Origin: Paraburkholderia humisilvae
Lineage (GTDB): Bacteria; Pseudomonadota; Gammaproteobacteria; Burkholderiales; Burkholderiaceae
Length of the DNA stretch: 64,000 nt
Direction: 5' to 3'
Assembly: GCF_902859855.1 (NCBI RefSeq)
Contig: NZ_CADIKH010000038.1
Coordinates: 1-64,000, forward strand
How positions within the stretch are numbered: the stretch's first letter is position 1; each line of letters starts with the position of its first letter. Of this stretch, positions 1-9,352 are shown piece after piece. Both the position numbers and the translations under genes were made by a program. The notes beneath the pieces are model-generated. The model searched no databases and was not told the DNA's origin. It saw only the letters and a list, made by a program, of their open reading frames with translations.

Positions 1-3000
1 GACGAACCAGAACGTGAGCTCGCTGAACACGCAGATCACGAACATCAACGGCGAACTGGCCGACACGGTGAAGTATGACGCGTCCTCACATGACAAGGTG
101 ACGCTGGCGGGTGGCACGAACGGCACGACGATCACGAACGTGAAGGCGGGCTCGGCCGACATGGACGCCGTGAACACGGCACAGCTGAAAGCAGCGGGCC
201 TGAACGTGGACACATCGGGTAACGTAACAAACTCGTTCGTCGCGTATGACGATTCGACCCAGGGCAAAGTCACACTGGCAGGTGGCACATCGGGCACGAC
301 GATCACCAACGTGAAGGCTGGTGCGATCGGAGCGACCAGCATGGACGCGATCAATGGCTCCCAGCTGTACAACACGGCCAGCAGCACGGCGGCAGCGCTC
401 GGCGGCGGCTCGTCGGTCGACGCGGACGGTAAGGTCAAAAAGCCGAGTTACGACGTCGCAGGCAGTACCTACACGGACGTTGGCTCGGCGTTGGCCGCGG
501 TTGACGCGAAGGCCGCAGCAGGCTCGGTTGACGGTGTGAAATACGACACGTCGGCGCATGACAAGGTGACGTTTGGCGGTGACGAAGGTACGACGCTGTC
601 GAACGTGAAGGCCGGTGTGGCAGACACGGATGCCGTGAATCTGGCGCAGCTGAAAGATGCCGGCCTGAATGTCGACACGTCGGGCAACGTGACCAACTCG
701 TTCGTCGCGTACGACGATTTGACCAAGGGCAAGGTCACCCTGGCAGGCGGCACGGCCGGCACGACGATCACCAACGTGAAGGCGGGGGCAGTCGGCGCAG
801 CCAGCACGGACGCCATCAACGGCGCGCAGCTGTACGGTGAAGCGAGCAGCGTCGCAACGGCGCTCGGTGGTGGTGCGGCAGTGAACACGGACGGCACCAT
901 CAAGGCGCCGACGTATACGGTCCAGGGTCAGACGACGAGCGATGTAGGCTCGGCGCTGGCCGCGATCGATACGGCGACGACGGGTAACACGACGTCGATC
1001 ACGAACCTGACGAACAACATCAACAACGGCAAGATCGGGTTGGTCCAGCAGGACGCGTCGACAAAGACGATCACGGTGGCGAAGGCGACCGACGGCACGA
1101 CGGTCGACTTCACCGGCACGGCGGGCGCGCGTCAGCTGAAGGGCGTATCGGCAGGCAAGGCGGATACCGATGCTGTGAACATGGCGCAGCTGAAAGCGGC
1201 GGGCCTGAATGTGGACACGTCGGGCAACGTGACCAACTCGTTCGTCGCGTACGACGATGCGACGAAGGGCAACGTGACGCTGGCAGGCGGCACGGCCGGC
1301 ACGACCATTACGAACGTGAAGGCAGGCGCGGTCAACGCATCCAGCACGGACGCGATCAACGGTTCACAGCTGTACACCCTCGCGTCCAGCGAAACGAAGG
1401 CGTTGGGCGGCGGTTCGACGGTCAACACGGACGGCAGCATTTCGATGCCGGAGTACACCGTGGGCGGCAAGACGGTCGACGGCGTCGACGGCGCGGTTAC
1501 CGCGCTCGACACACGCATTACCGACATGTCGTCGGCGATGGTCGAAATCGCACCGAAGCTGAAGTACATCAAGTTTGGCGACACGAATGCACTCGATGCG
1601 ACGGCGGCGGGCGCCGACGCAGTTGCGATCGGCGGTTTCGCCCAGGCGATGGGCGACGGCGCGCTCGCGATCGGCGCGAATGCCCGCGCAATGGCGGCAA
1701 ACTCGGTTGCGATCGGCTACGGTTCGTCGACGTCGCAAGCAAATACGTTCGCGGTCGGTTCGACGACCAGCAAGCGCCGTATCGTGAACGTGGCTGACGG
1801 TGTAAGCATTAGCGATGCGGTGACGGTCGGCCAGATGAACACGGCCATCGGTGCAGCGATCACCAACGCAGGTGTGAAGAGTAGTGGCAATCTCGTCACT
1901 TCGATGATGCTGCTTGGCGCGACGTCCAGCAAGACGCCGGACCAGCTGATCGTAGCGGGGCCGACCACGCTGTCGACGCCGACCGACGCGCTCGGCAAGA
2001 ACGGCATCGCGATGGGTCTGAACGCGCACGCCAACGCGGACAACGCGGTAGCCGCCGGGCAGAACGTCAGCGTGCTGGGCTCGAATGGCGTGGCCGTAGG
2101 CCAGAACATCGCCATCGGCGCCGACTCGGCGGTCGGCATCGGTTCGACGGTTTCGGCGTCATCGATTAATTCCGTGGCGATCGGCAGCAATGGCACCGAA
2201 GTGAACACGGATTCGGACAACGCGGTGGCGATCGGCAGCAACGTGTCGGTGGGCGGGAAGAACACCGTCGCGATCGGCAGCAATATCATCGCCGGCACGG
2301 AAGGCAGCGTGGTGCTGGGTGCAAACAGCTCGGACGACAATCGTGCGAACACAGTGTCGGTCGGCTCGTCGGCGGTGCCGGGTATGGGCACGAGCGTCGT
2401 GCGTCGCCAGATCATCAATGTGGCGGCCGGTTCGCAAGACTACGATGCAGTCAATGTGTCGCAACTGAAGGGTGTGACCTCGGCGCTCGGCGGCAATGCG
2501 GGCGTGAACAGCGATGGCACGATCAGTAAGCCAACCTACAACGTCGCGGGCAGCACGTATAACGACGTCGGCTCGGCCCTCGCGGCGGTCGACGCAAAAG
2601 CGGCCACCGGCTCGGCCGACGGTGTGAAGTACGACACGTCCGCGCACGACAAGGTGACGCTTAGCGGTACGGGCGGCACGCTGCTGTCGAACGTGAACGC
2701 CGGCGTGGCCGATATGGACGCGGTGAACGTTGCGCAACTGAAGGCGGCGGGTCTGAACATCGATACGTCGGGTGCGGTGACGAACTCGTTCGTCGCGTAC
2801 GACGACGCGACGAAGGGCAAGGTCACGTTGGCTGGCGGTACGGCGGGCACGACGATCACGAACCTGAAGGCGGGCGGCATCAGCGCGACCAGCACGGACG
2901 CGGTCAACGGCTCGCAGCTGTACAACTCGGCCAGCAGCGCGGCTGCGGCGCTGGGTGGCGGTTCGTCTGTGGATGCGAACGGCAAGGTCACGAAACCGAG

Positions 3001-5170
3001 CTACAACGTCGCGGGCAGCACGTATGGCGACGTCGGCTCGGCACTCGCGGCGGTCGACGCGCAGGCGGCAACCGGTTCGGTCGATGGCATCAAGTACGAC
3101 ACGTCGGCGCACGATCAGGTGACGTTTAGCGGCACAAGCGGCACGAAACTGTCGAACGTGATGGCCGGTACGGCTGACACCGACGCGGTGAACCTCGCTC
3201 AGCTGAAGGCAGCGGGCCTGAATGTCGATACGTCGGGCACGGTGACGAACTCGTTCGTCGCGTACGACGACGCGACGAAGGGCAAGGTCACGTTGGCTGG
3301 CGGTACGGCGGGCACGACGATCACGAACGTGAAAGCGGCCACGCTGAGCGCCACCAGCACGGACGCGGTGAACGGTTCGCAGCTGTATGCGACGAATCAG
3401 GATGTCGCGAAGAACACCGGCGACATCACGACGCTGAACACGCAGATCACGACGATCAACGGTCAATTGTCGGACGCGGTGAAGTACGACACGTCGGCGC
3501 ACGACAAGGTGACGCTGGCTGGCGGTGCGGCCGGCACGACGATCACGAACCTGAAGGCGGGCGGCATCAGCGCGACCAGCACGGACGCGGTCAATGGCGC
3601 GCAGTTGTACAACACAGCCGGCAGCACGGCTGCGGCGCTGGGTGGCGGTTCGTCTGTGGATGCGAACGGCAAGGTCACGAAGCCGAGCTACAACATCGCG
3701 GGCAGCACGTATAGCGACGTCGGCTCGGCACTCGCGGCGGTCGACGCGCAGGCGGCAACCGGTTCGGTCGATGGCATCAAGTACGACACGTCGACGCACG
3801 ACAAGGTGACGTTCAACGGCGCGAACGGCACGATCCTGTCGAACGTAAACGCCGGTGTGGCCGACAAGGACGCGGTGAACGTCGCGCAGTTGAAGGCGGC
3901 GGGTCTGAACATCGATACGTCAGGTACTGTCACCAACGCGTTCGTGTCGTACGACGATGCGGCGAAGAGCAAGGTTACGCTCGGCGGCGCAAACGGTACG
4001 ACCATCGCGAACGTGAAGGCCGGTGCGGTGAACGCAACCAGCAAGGACGCGATCAACGGCTCGCAGTTGTACAACGTGGCTAACAGCACGGCGACCGCGC
4101 TCGGCGGTGGTTCGACGGTGAACACGGACGGCTCGATTTCCGCTCCGACGTACTCGCTGAACGAAGGCTCGACGACCGTTCATACGGTGGGCGATGCCAT
4201 CACCAACCTGGACGGACGTGTCACGCAGAATACCGGTGACATTACCAACATCAGGAACACGCTGATCGACGGCGGTGTGATCGACGGCACGACCGGCAAG
4301 TCGCTCGCCGTGGTATACGACAGCGCGGCGAAGGACTCGGTGACGTTCGGCGAGAAAGGCGCGACTGCGCCAGTGGCGCTGCATAACGTGGCGGAGGGCA
4401 AGTTGTCGGTAGACAGCACCGATGCGGTTAACGGTTCGCAGTTGTATGCGACTAACAAACGCATCGATGACATCAACTACAACGTCGACCATATTGGCGA
4501 TGCAGTGATGTACGACACGTCGGCGCATGACCGGATCACGCTGGGCGGCATTGCCGGCGGCACCGGCGCCCCGGTGGTCCTGACCAACGTCGCGGACGGC
4601 GCGAGCAAGTACGATGCGGTGAACTTCGGTCAGTTGTCGGCGCTGCAAGGTCAGGTGACGAACCTCGACAACCGGGTGACGGTCGTCGAAGGCCAGGTCA
4701 CCAATATCAGCGGTGGCGGCGGCAGCTGGAACAACGACGCGGGGGGCAAGAAGATCACCAACGTCGCCGCAGGCACCGACACGACCGATGCGGTCAACGT
4801 CGGTCAGTTGAACGACGCGGTCGCCAGCGCGAACAGCTACACCGATTCGCGCGTCGGCGATCTGCCGGGAGGTATGTCGGCGAAGGACTACACCGATCAA
4901 CGCATCAACTCGATGCAGTCGCAGGTGAACAGCGTCGCGAAGAATGCGTACGGTGGTATCGCCGCGGCAACCGCGCTGACGATGATTCCGGACGTCGATC
5001 AAGGCAAGACGATCGCGGTCGGTGTCGGCACGGGCAACTACAAAGGCTATCAGGCTGTCGCGCTCGGCGCTTCGGCTCGCATCACGCAGAACCTGAAGGT
5101 GAAGCTCGGTGCGGGTATGGCGCCTGGCAACGGCACGACGGTGGGTGCGGGTGCTTCGTACCAGTGGTAA
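1..5170 (+). CDS. Trimeric autotransporter adhesin, C-terminal part (5' end outside window)
   Basis: This is a surface adhesin of the trimeric autotransporter (type Vc, YadA/Hia-like) class. The reading frame is already open at base 2, so the start, signal peptide and distal head lie outside the window; about 1,720 residues are seen. Six copies of a module opening with AGLN(V/I)DTSG, followed by VTLAGG, TTITN(V/L)KAG and DA(V/I)NGSQLY elements, make up most of it, and each has DAVN..QL neck motifs. Two YadA-head blocks of AIG/AVG-type repeats lie near bases 1625-1760 and 2000-2330. The last ~75 residues (GGIAAATALTMIP through the terminal SYQW) form the outer-membrane anchor, ending in an aromatic residue as the BAM complex expects. 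No other gene shares its transcript here. Likely role is adhesion or biofilm; the ligand cannot be told. Confidence 0.95.
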   Translation, partial: TNQNVSSLNTQITNINGELADTVKYDASSHDKVTLAGGTNGTTITNVKAGSADMDAVNTAQLKAAGLNVDTSGNVTNSFVAYDDSTQGKVTLAGGTSGTTITNVKAGAIGATSMDAINGSQLYNTASSTAAALGGGSSVDADGKVKKPSYDVAGSTYTDVGSALAAVDAKAAAGSVDGVKYDTSAHDKVTFGGDEGTTLSNVKAGVADTDAVNLAQLKDAGLNVDTSGNVTNSFVAYDDLTKGKVTLAGGTAGTTITNVKAGAVGAASTDAINGAQLYGEASSVATALGGGAAVNTDGTIKAPTYTVQGQTTSDVGSALAAIDTATTGNTTSITNLTNNINNGKIGLVQQDASTKTITVAKATDGTTVDFTGTAGARQLKGVSAGKADTDAVNMAQLKAAGLNVDTSGNVTNSFVAYDDATKGNVTLAGGTAGTTITNVKAGAVNASSTDAINGSQLYTLASSETKALGGGSTVNTDGSISMPEYTVGGKTVDGVDGAVTALDTRITDMSSAMVEIAPKLKYIKFGDTNALDATAAGADAVAIGGFAQAMGDGALAIGANARAMAANSVAIGYGSSTSQANTFAVGSTTSKRRIVNVADGVSISDAVTVGQMNTAIGAAITNAGVKSSGNLVTSMMLLGATSSKTPDQLIVAGPTTLSTPTDALGKNGIAMGLNAHANADNAVAAGQNVSVLGSNGVAVGQNIAIGADSAVGIGSTVSASSINSVAIGSNGTEVNTDSDNAVAIGSNVSVGGKNTVAIGSNIIAGTEGSVVLGANSSDDNRANTVSVGSSAVPGMGTSVVRRQIINVAAGSQDYDAVNVSQLKGVTSALGGNAGVNSDGTISKPTYNVAGSTYNDVGSALAAVDAKAATGSADGVKYDTSAHDKVTLSGTGGTLLSNVNAGVADMDAVNVAQLKAAGLNIDTSGAVTNSFVAYDDATKGKVTLAGGTAGTTITNLKAGGISATSTDAVNGSQLYNSASSAAAALGGGSSVDANGKVTKPSYNVAGSTYGDVGSALAAVDAQAATGSVDGIKYDTSAHDQVTFSGTSGTKLSNVMAGTADTDAVNLAQLKAAGLNVDTSGTVTNSFVAYDDATKGKVTLAGGTAGTTITNVKAATLSATSTDAVNGSQLYATNQDVAKNTGDITTLNTQITTINGQLSDAVKYDTSAHDKVTLAGGAAGTTITNLKAGGISATSTDAVNGAQLYNTAGSTAAALGGGSSVDANGKVTKPSYNIAGSTYSDVGSALAAVDAQAATGSVDGIKYDTSTHDKVTFNGANGTILSNVNAGVADKDAVNVAQLKAAGLNIDTSGTVTNAFVSYDDAAKSKVTLGGANGTTIANVKAGAVNATSKDAINGSQLYNVANSTATALGGGSTVNTDGSISAPTYSLNEGSTTVHTVGDAITNLDGRVTQNTGDITNIRNTLIDGGVIDGTTGKSLAVVYDSAAKDSVTFGEKGATAPVALHNVAEGKLSVDSTDAVNGSQLYATNKRIDDINYNVDHIGDAVMYDTSAHDRITLGGIAGGTGAPVVLTNVADGASKYDAVNFGQLSALQGQVTNLDNRVTVVEGQVTNISGGGGSWNNDAGGKKITNVAAGTDTTDAVNVGQLNDAVASANSYTDSRVGDLPGGMSAKDYTDQRINSMQSQVNSVAKNAYGGIAAATALTMIPDVDQGKTIAVGVGTGNYKGYQAVALGASARITQNLKVKLGAGMAPGNGTTVGAGASYQW

Positions 5171-5266
5171 GCCATAAGCGGAAGAGCGGCGCGGTCGTCG
5201 CCGCTCGACCGCGGGTTGCACGATCGATGTAGCCGTCGATGTAGATGTTTTTTCGGGCAGCAGGCA

Positions 5267-5297
5267 AAACGGGCTCCTTCGGGAGCCTGTTTTTTTA
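5267..5297 (+). terminator. Rho-independent terminator of the adhesin gene
   Basis: A GGCTCC/GGAGCC stem closed by a TTCG tetraloop and extended by A/T pairs ends in TGTTTTTTT. It lies about 100 bases after the adhesin stop codon. Confidence 0.9.
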
Positions 5298-5370
5298 TCG
5301 AGCCGTCGGCTGTGCCATACACGATGTGACCGCGGATCTTCGAACGACGGATGCGGCAAACCCGTTTGCT

Positions 5371-6216
5371 TTACTCGTCCGGGCCGATCCGCCTGCGCGC
5401 AATCAGCCCCTTTGCGCCGGCCAGCTTCTCCGCCAGTGCAGGCCCGCGCTGTAGCGCGACGCCTACCGCCAGAATGTCGCCAATCGCGAGATGCGATGTG
5501 CGCGACGTCATGGGCGAAAAAATATCGGTATCTTCATCGACGTTCGCAAAGAGCCCAATCGACGCAGTCCGCGCGAGCGGCGAATTGCCGTGTGTGACTG
5601 CGATCACCTTCGCGCCGGCCGCGAGCGCCGATTTCGCCGCATCGACGATGTCGCGCGTGCGTCCGGTATTTGAAATGGCCACCACCACGTCGCCTTTGCC
5701 GAGTAGCGCCGCCGACATCAGAAAGGTATGCGGGTCCGAATACGCGACGCTTGGCATCCCGAGCCGAAAAAACTTGTGCTGCATATCCAGCGCCGCGACC
5801 CCCGAACCGCCCGCGCCGTAGAACTCGATCCGCCGCGCATGCGCGAGCATGTCGATGGCTGCCGCGACGCTGTCGGTCGACAGATTGTTGCGCACCTGGA
5901 TCAGTGCGCCAATGGTCCGGTCCAGTACCTTCGCGGCCACGCCCGGCGCTGGTTCATCTGGCCGCACGTCCCGATAGACGGCAGGCACGTCTCCTGCAAT
6001 CCCCTGCGCAAGGCGAATCTTGAATTCGCGAAACCCCGAAAATCCGAGCGCATGACAGAACCGCGCAATGGTCGGCTGGCTTACGCCGGCACGCTCCGCG
6101 AACTCGGTCATCGACAGGTCCAGTACCTCGCGTGGCGCCTCGATCACGTAGTCGGCGAGCTTGCGTTCGGACGGGCGAAGCTGGTCACGCATCGCTTCCA
6201 CTTGGGACAACATCAT
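5371..6216 (-). CDS. hexR: HexR-like transcriptional regulator (RpiR/MurR family)
   Basis: The 281-residue protein has the RpiR architecture: an N-terminal helix-turn-helix (about residues 5-75, with the SMTEFAERAGVSQPTIARFC recognition region) and a C-terminal SIS sugar-phosphate-binding domain (about 125-260, with YGAGGSG and ISNTGRT phosphate loops). HexR proteins repress Entner-Doudoroff genes and are released by 2-keto-3-deoxy-6-phosphogluconate. The call is supported by its position directly divergent from edd-eda and by two TGTAG-T5-like palindromes in the shared promoter region, one over its own predicted -35 box. Two adjacent ATG codons (6216 and 6213) are possible starts. Length and domain order are normal for the family. 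Confidence 0.85.
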   Translation of the reverse strand: MMLSQVEAMRDQLRPSERKLADYVIEAPREVLDLSMTEFAERAGVSQPTIARFCHALGFSGFREFKIRLAQGIAGDVPAVYRDVRPDEPAPGVAAKVLDRTIGALIQVRNNLSTDSVAAAIDMLAHARRIEFYGAGGSGVAALDMQHKFFRLGMPSVAYSDPHTFLMSAALLGKGDVVVAISNTGRTRDIVDAAKSALAAGAKVIAVTHGNSPLARTASIGLFANVDEDTDIFSPMTSRTSHLAIGDILAVGVALQRGPALAEKLAGAKGLIARRRIGPDE

Positions 6217-6250
6217 CGGAGAACTCGCACTATGCTGAAGAAACGAGTGG

Positions 6251-6287
6251 ACTATAGCTGATCAACAGGATGTGTACAAAAACTACA
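6251..6287 (-). promoter_or_regulatory. hexR promoter overlapped by a HexR-type box
   Basis: On the minus strand a -10 TATAGT (6256-6251) is separated by 17 bases from TTGTAC (6279-6274). The 15-base near-palindrome TGTACAAAAACTACA (6273-6287) covers this -35 element, which suggests autorepression. Confidence 0.55.
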
Positions 6288-6336
6288 TATCGACGTATAG
6301 GTGATTACCCTGATTTCACCGTGTTTTACTGAAACC

Positions 6337-6350
6337 CTGTAAATATACAG
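6337..6350. promoter_or_regulatory. Palindrome between hexR and edd
   Basis: CTGTAAATATACAG has perfect 5-base arms (CTGTA/TACAG). It shares the TGTA...TACA half sites of the two neighbouring boxes with a shorter spacer, so it could be a third, weaker operator or an unrelated site. Confidence 0.35.
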
Positions 6351-6394
6351 CTCATGAGGCGATTCACTGAATCTCGAATTCAGCGTTGGCCACA

Positions 6395-6423
6395 TTGATT
6401 CAATGTAGTTTTTCTACTAAACT
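6395..6423 (+). promoter_or_regulatory. edd promoter with HexR-type box in the spacer
   Basis: A -35 TTGATT (6395-6400) and -10 TAAACT (6418-6423) are 17 bases apart. The box TGTAGTTTTTCTACT (6404-6418) fills the spacer, which is the classical position for a repressor that excludes RNA polymerase. The same core occurs inverted over the hexR promoter. Confidence 0.6.
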
Positions 6424-6510
6424 CCGTTTGCACGGCGTGAAAGCCGTCCCCGCGATACCGCATCCGGCGCTGCGCTCAAGCAGCCGCCAGCCAGCGACGA
6501 AGGAGCATCA

Positions 6511-8457
6511 ATGGTTTCCCCGCATTCGCAACTGATGAAGGTCACGCGCCGCGTGATCGAGCGCAGCAAACCGACTCGCGACGCCTACCTGGCGCGCATC
6601 GAGCAGGCGCAGGGCCATTTCCCGGCGCGCGGCGCGCTGTCATGCGCGAACCTCGCGCACGGCTTTGCCGGACTCGAAGGTAACGACAAGTTCGCGATTA
6701 AAACGATCGGCCAGCCGAACATCGGCATCGTGTCGTCGTACAACGAGATGCTGTCCGCGCATGCGCCGTACAAGACATTCCCCGACATCATCAAAGCCGC
6801 CGCGCGCGAAAACGGCGGCGTCGCGCAATTCGCGGGCGGCGTGCCCGCGATGTGCGATGGCATCACGCAGGGCAACGCGGGGATGGAACTGTCACTGTTC
6901 TCGCGCGAAGTGATCGCGATGAGCACGGCTGTCGCGCTGACACACAATATGTTCGATGCGGCGCTGTGCCTTGGCGTGTGCGACAAGATCGTACCGGGCC
7001 TGATGATAGGCGCGCTGCAATTTGGTCATCTGCCGACCATCTTCGTGCCGGCCGGCCCGATGACGAGCGGCCTGTCGAACGACGATAAAGCCAGGATTCG
7101 CCAGCAATTCGCGACCGGCGGGTGCGATCGCGGTGCGCTGCTCGAAGCGGAGGCCGCCGCGTATCACAGCCATGGCACCTGCACGTTCTACGGCACGGCG
7201 AACAGTAATCAGATGCTGATGGAAGTGATGGGCATGCATCTGCCGGGCTCGGCGTTCGTGCATCCGCACACGCAGTTGCGCGATGCGCTCACTGCGCAGG
7301 CCGCGCGCCGCGTGCTCGATCTGACGGCCGACCGCGGCAACTATATGCCGATTGGTCATGTGATCGACGAGAAGGCTGTCGTGAACGGGATTGTCGCGCT
7401 GCTCGCCACGGGCGGCTCGACGAACCACACGCTGCACCTCGTCGCGATGGCGCGCGCGGCCGGCGTGATCATCGACTGGGACGATTTCGATGCGTTGTCG
7501 CAAGCAGTGCCGCTGCTCGCCAAGATCTACCCGAACGGAAAGGCCGACGTGAATCACTTCCACGCAGCGGGCGGCGTCGCTTTGCTGGTTCGCAATCTGC
7601 TCGAAGGCGGTTTGCTGCATGACGACGTGAACACGGTCGCCGGCAAGGGCCTCGCGCATTACACGCAGGAGCCGAAGCTGATCGACGGCAAGCTGACGTG
7701 GGTCCCGGGGGCGACTGAAAGCCACGACACAAAGGTGTTGCGGGCCACCAAGGAGCCGTTCCAGCCCGATGGCGGGTTGCGCCTGATGCAGGGCAAGCTG
7801 GGCCGCGGCGTGATCAAGATCTCCGCGGTTGCGCCCGAGCATCGTGCGGTGAAGGCGCCGGCCATCGTGTTCGATTCGCAGGAAGCGGTACAGGAAGCGT
7901 TCGACAGAGGCGAGCTGAAGCGTGATTTCGTCGCGGTGGTGCGCTTCCAGGGCGCTCGCGCAAACGGCATGCCTGAACTGCATCGTTTGACGCCGCTTCT
8001 GGGTGTATTGCAGGATCATGGTTTCCATGTCGCGCTGGTCACGGATGGGCGGATGTCCGGTGCATCGGGTAAGGTGCCCGCCGTGATTCACATATCGCCC
8101 GAAGCGCTGCTGCAAGGTCCGCTCGGCAAGGTGTGCACCGGCGACATGATCGTGATCGACGCGGAAGCGGGCGTGCTCGACATCGAGATCGACGACGCGC
8201 AATGGGCGGCACGGCCACTGGCCGAATGCCATCATCAGGCGGACAACGAAGTGGGTTTTGGTCGCGAGCTGTTCGGGGTGTTCCGTGCGTCGGCGGCGCC
8301 GGCTGAGTTGGGTGCGTCCGTATTCGGGCCGCTCGTCGGCGAGGCGGCCCATGACGGTGCCCGCGGGCACGTGCTCGCGCAGGCTGCGGCCCATCCATCG
8401 AAGCACGCCACGGCAGAAGCCGCACACGCGCAACCCGCCCACGCGATGCACAAGTAA
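6511..8457 (+). CDS. edd: Phosphogluconate dehydratase (Entner-Doudoroff)
   Basis: Edd dehydrates 6-phosphogluconate to 2-keto-3-deoxy-6-phosphogluconate in the cytoplasm. The 648-residue protein has the IlvD/Edd fold signatures: CDGITQGNAGMELSLFSRE near residue 115, GVCDK (Cys157) and GTCTFYGTANSNQM (Cys224) as cluster-binding cysteines, and TDGRMSGASGKVPA toward the C terminus. It is about 45 residues longer than typical Edd (~603), the excess being an Ala/His-rich tail after residue ~605. The start is an ATG with AAGGAG at a good distance. It is followed within 11 bases by eda, and together they form the catabolic operon facing hexR. Confidence 0.96.
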   Translation: MVSPHSQLMKVTRRVIERSKPTRDAYLARIEQAQGHFPARGALSCANLAHGFAGLEGNDKFAIKTIGQPNIGIVSSYNEMLSAHAPYKTFPDIIKAAARENGGVAQFAGGVPAMCDGITQGNAGMELSLFSREVIAMSTAVALTHNMFDAALCLGVCDKIVPGLMIGALQFGHLPTIFVPAGPMTSGLSNDDKARIRQQFATGGCDRGALLEAEAAAYHSHGTCTFYGTANSNQMLMEVMGMHLPGSAFVHPHTQLRDALTAQAARRVLDLTADRGNYMPIGHVIDEKAVVNGIVALLATGGSTNHTLHLVAMARAAGVIIDWDDFDALSQAVPLLAKIYPNGKADVNHFHAAGGVALLVRNLLEGGLLHDDVNTVAGKGLAHYTQEPKLIDGKLTWVPGATESHDTKVLRATKEPFQPDGGLRLMQGKLGRGVIKISAVAPEHRAVKAPAIVFDSQEAVQEAFDRGELKRDFVAVVRFQGARANGMPELHRLTPLLGVLQDHGFHVALVTDGRMSGASGKVPAVIHISPEALLQGPLGKVCTGDMIVIDAEAGVLDIEIDDAQWAARPLAECHHQADNEVGFGRELFGVFRASAAPAELGASVFGPLVGEAAHDGARGHVLAQAAAHPSKHATAEAAHAQPAHAMHK

Positions 8458-8468
8458 GGAGTGTGACC

Positions 8469-9104
8469 ATGACGGCAAAGAAAGTAAGCGACATCGTGCG
8501 GCTCGGTCCGGTTATTCCGGTGCTCGCGTTCGATTCGGTCGAGCAAGGCGAGCACGTGTCGCGTGCATTGCATGCCGGCGGCGTGAAAGTGCTCGAAATC
8601 ACGCTGCGCACCGAGGCGGGTCTGAAAGCGATCGAGCGCGCGAGCCAACTGGCCGAAGACATCGTGGTTGGCGTCGGCACGATTACGAAGCCCGAGCAAT
8701 GTGCGCTCGCCAGGAAGGCCGGCGCGCAGTTCGGCGTGTCGCCCGGCCTGACAAAAGACATGCATAAGGCCGCGCAGGACGCGGGATTGCCGCTGTTGCC
8801 GGGTGTGATGACGCCATCGGACATCATCGTCGCGCTCGAACTCGGCTATGAGATCGTGAAATTCTTCCCCGCGCAGCAAGCGGGTGGCATACCGATGCTG
8901 CAAGCGTTTCAAGGGCCGTTCCCGTCGCTCAAGTTCTGTCCGACCGGCGGCATTACCGCGGAATCCGCGCCGAATTTTCTCGCGCTGCCGAACGTCGTAT
9001 GCGTCGGCGGTTCGTGGCTCACGCCGAAGGCCGCGCTCGCTGCGCAGAACTGGGACGAAGTCACGCGTCTTGCGCGCGCAGCCAGCGCGCTCGCCCCGCA
9101 CTGA
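8469..9104 (+). CDS. eda: KDPG/KHG aldolase
   Basis: This 211-residue enzyme cleaves 2-keto-3-deoxy-6-phosphogluconate to pyruvate and glyceraldehyde 3-phosphate. The catalytic set is visible: EITLRT (Glu43, Arg47) and the Schiff-base lysine Lys131 in EIVKFFPA, with the phosphate-binding PTGGI loop after it. These sit two residues earlier than in the E. coli enzyme. An in-frame GTG lies six bases upstream, but the ATG at 8469 is preferred because AAGGAG (8456-8461) is spaced correctly for it. It is co-transcribed with edd and ended by a terminator. Confidence 0.95.
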   Translation: MTAKKVSDIVRLGPVIPVLAFDSVEQGEHVSRALHAGGVKVLEITLRTEAGLKAIERASQLAEDIVVGVGTITKPEQCALARKAGAQFGVSPGLTKDMHKAAQDAGLPLLPGVMTPSDIIVALELGYEIVKFFPAQQAGGIPMLQAFQGPFPSLKFCPTGGITAESAPNFLALPNVVCVGGSWLTPKAALAAQNWDEVTRLARAASALAPH

Positions 9105-9156
9105 ACCCGATGCGCTTTCACTGCTGATTCATCCAGCGCCCAGGTTCAGCATGACG

Positions 9157-9203
9157 GAGCCTCGCCATTCCAGCCGCATGGCTGCGAACGCGAGGCTCTT
9201 TTG
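9157..9203 (+). terminator. Terminator after edd-eda
   Basis: GAGCCTCGC (9157-9165) pairs perfectly with GCGAGGCTC (9190-9198), followed by TTTT. It separates edd-eda from the permease/kinase pair, which therefore probably has its own promoter. Confidence 0.7.
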
Positions 9204-9210
9204 CTTTGGA

Positions 9211-9285
9211 TGTTCGAGCAGTCGCGCGCCGCTCGAACACGGCTCCCGCACGGGTCGCGCGGTTCGAACACGCACGCAGTAAAAT
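9211..9285 (+). promoter_or_regulatory. Repeated TTCGA palindromes upstream of the gluconate permease
   Basis: TGTTCGAGC (9211-9219) and GCTCGAACA (9231-9239) form perfect 9-base arms, and the self-complementary GTTCGAAC recurs at 9262-9269, eleven bases before a -10-like TAAAAT (9280-9285). This looks like the operator region for the permease/kinase genes. No regulator of the LacI or GntR type is present in the window. Confidence 0.45.
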
Positions 9286-9352
9286 TCGCGTCCTGTACGC
9301 GACGCGCAGCCGCACTCTGCATTCAAAACCAATAACGCAAAGGAGGAGCTTC

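Noticed and set aside
2159..3799. A 546-codon antisense frame within the adhesin gene
   Set aside because: It is repetitive only because the adhesin modules repeat; composition is Arg-rich with no recognisable domain.
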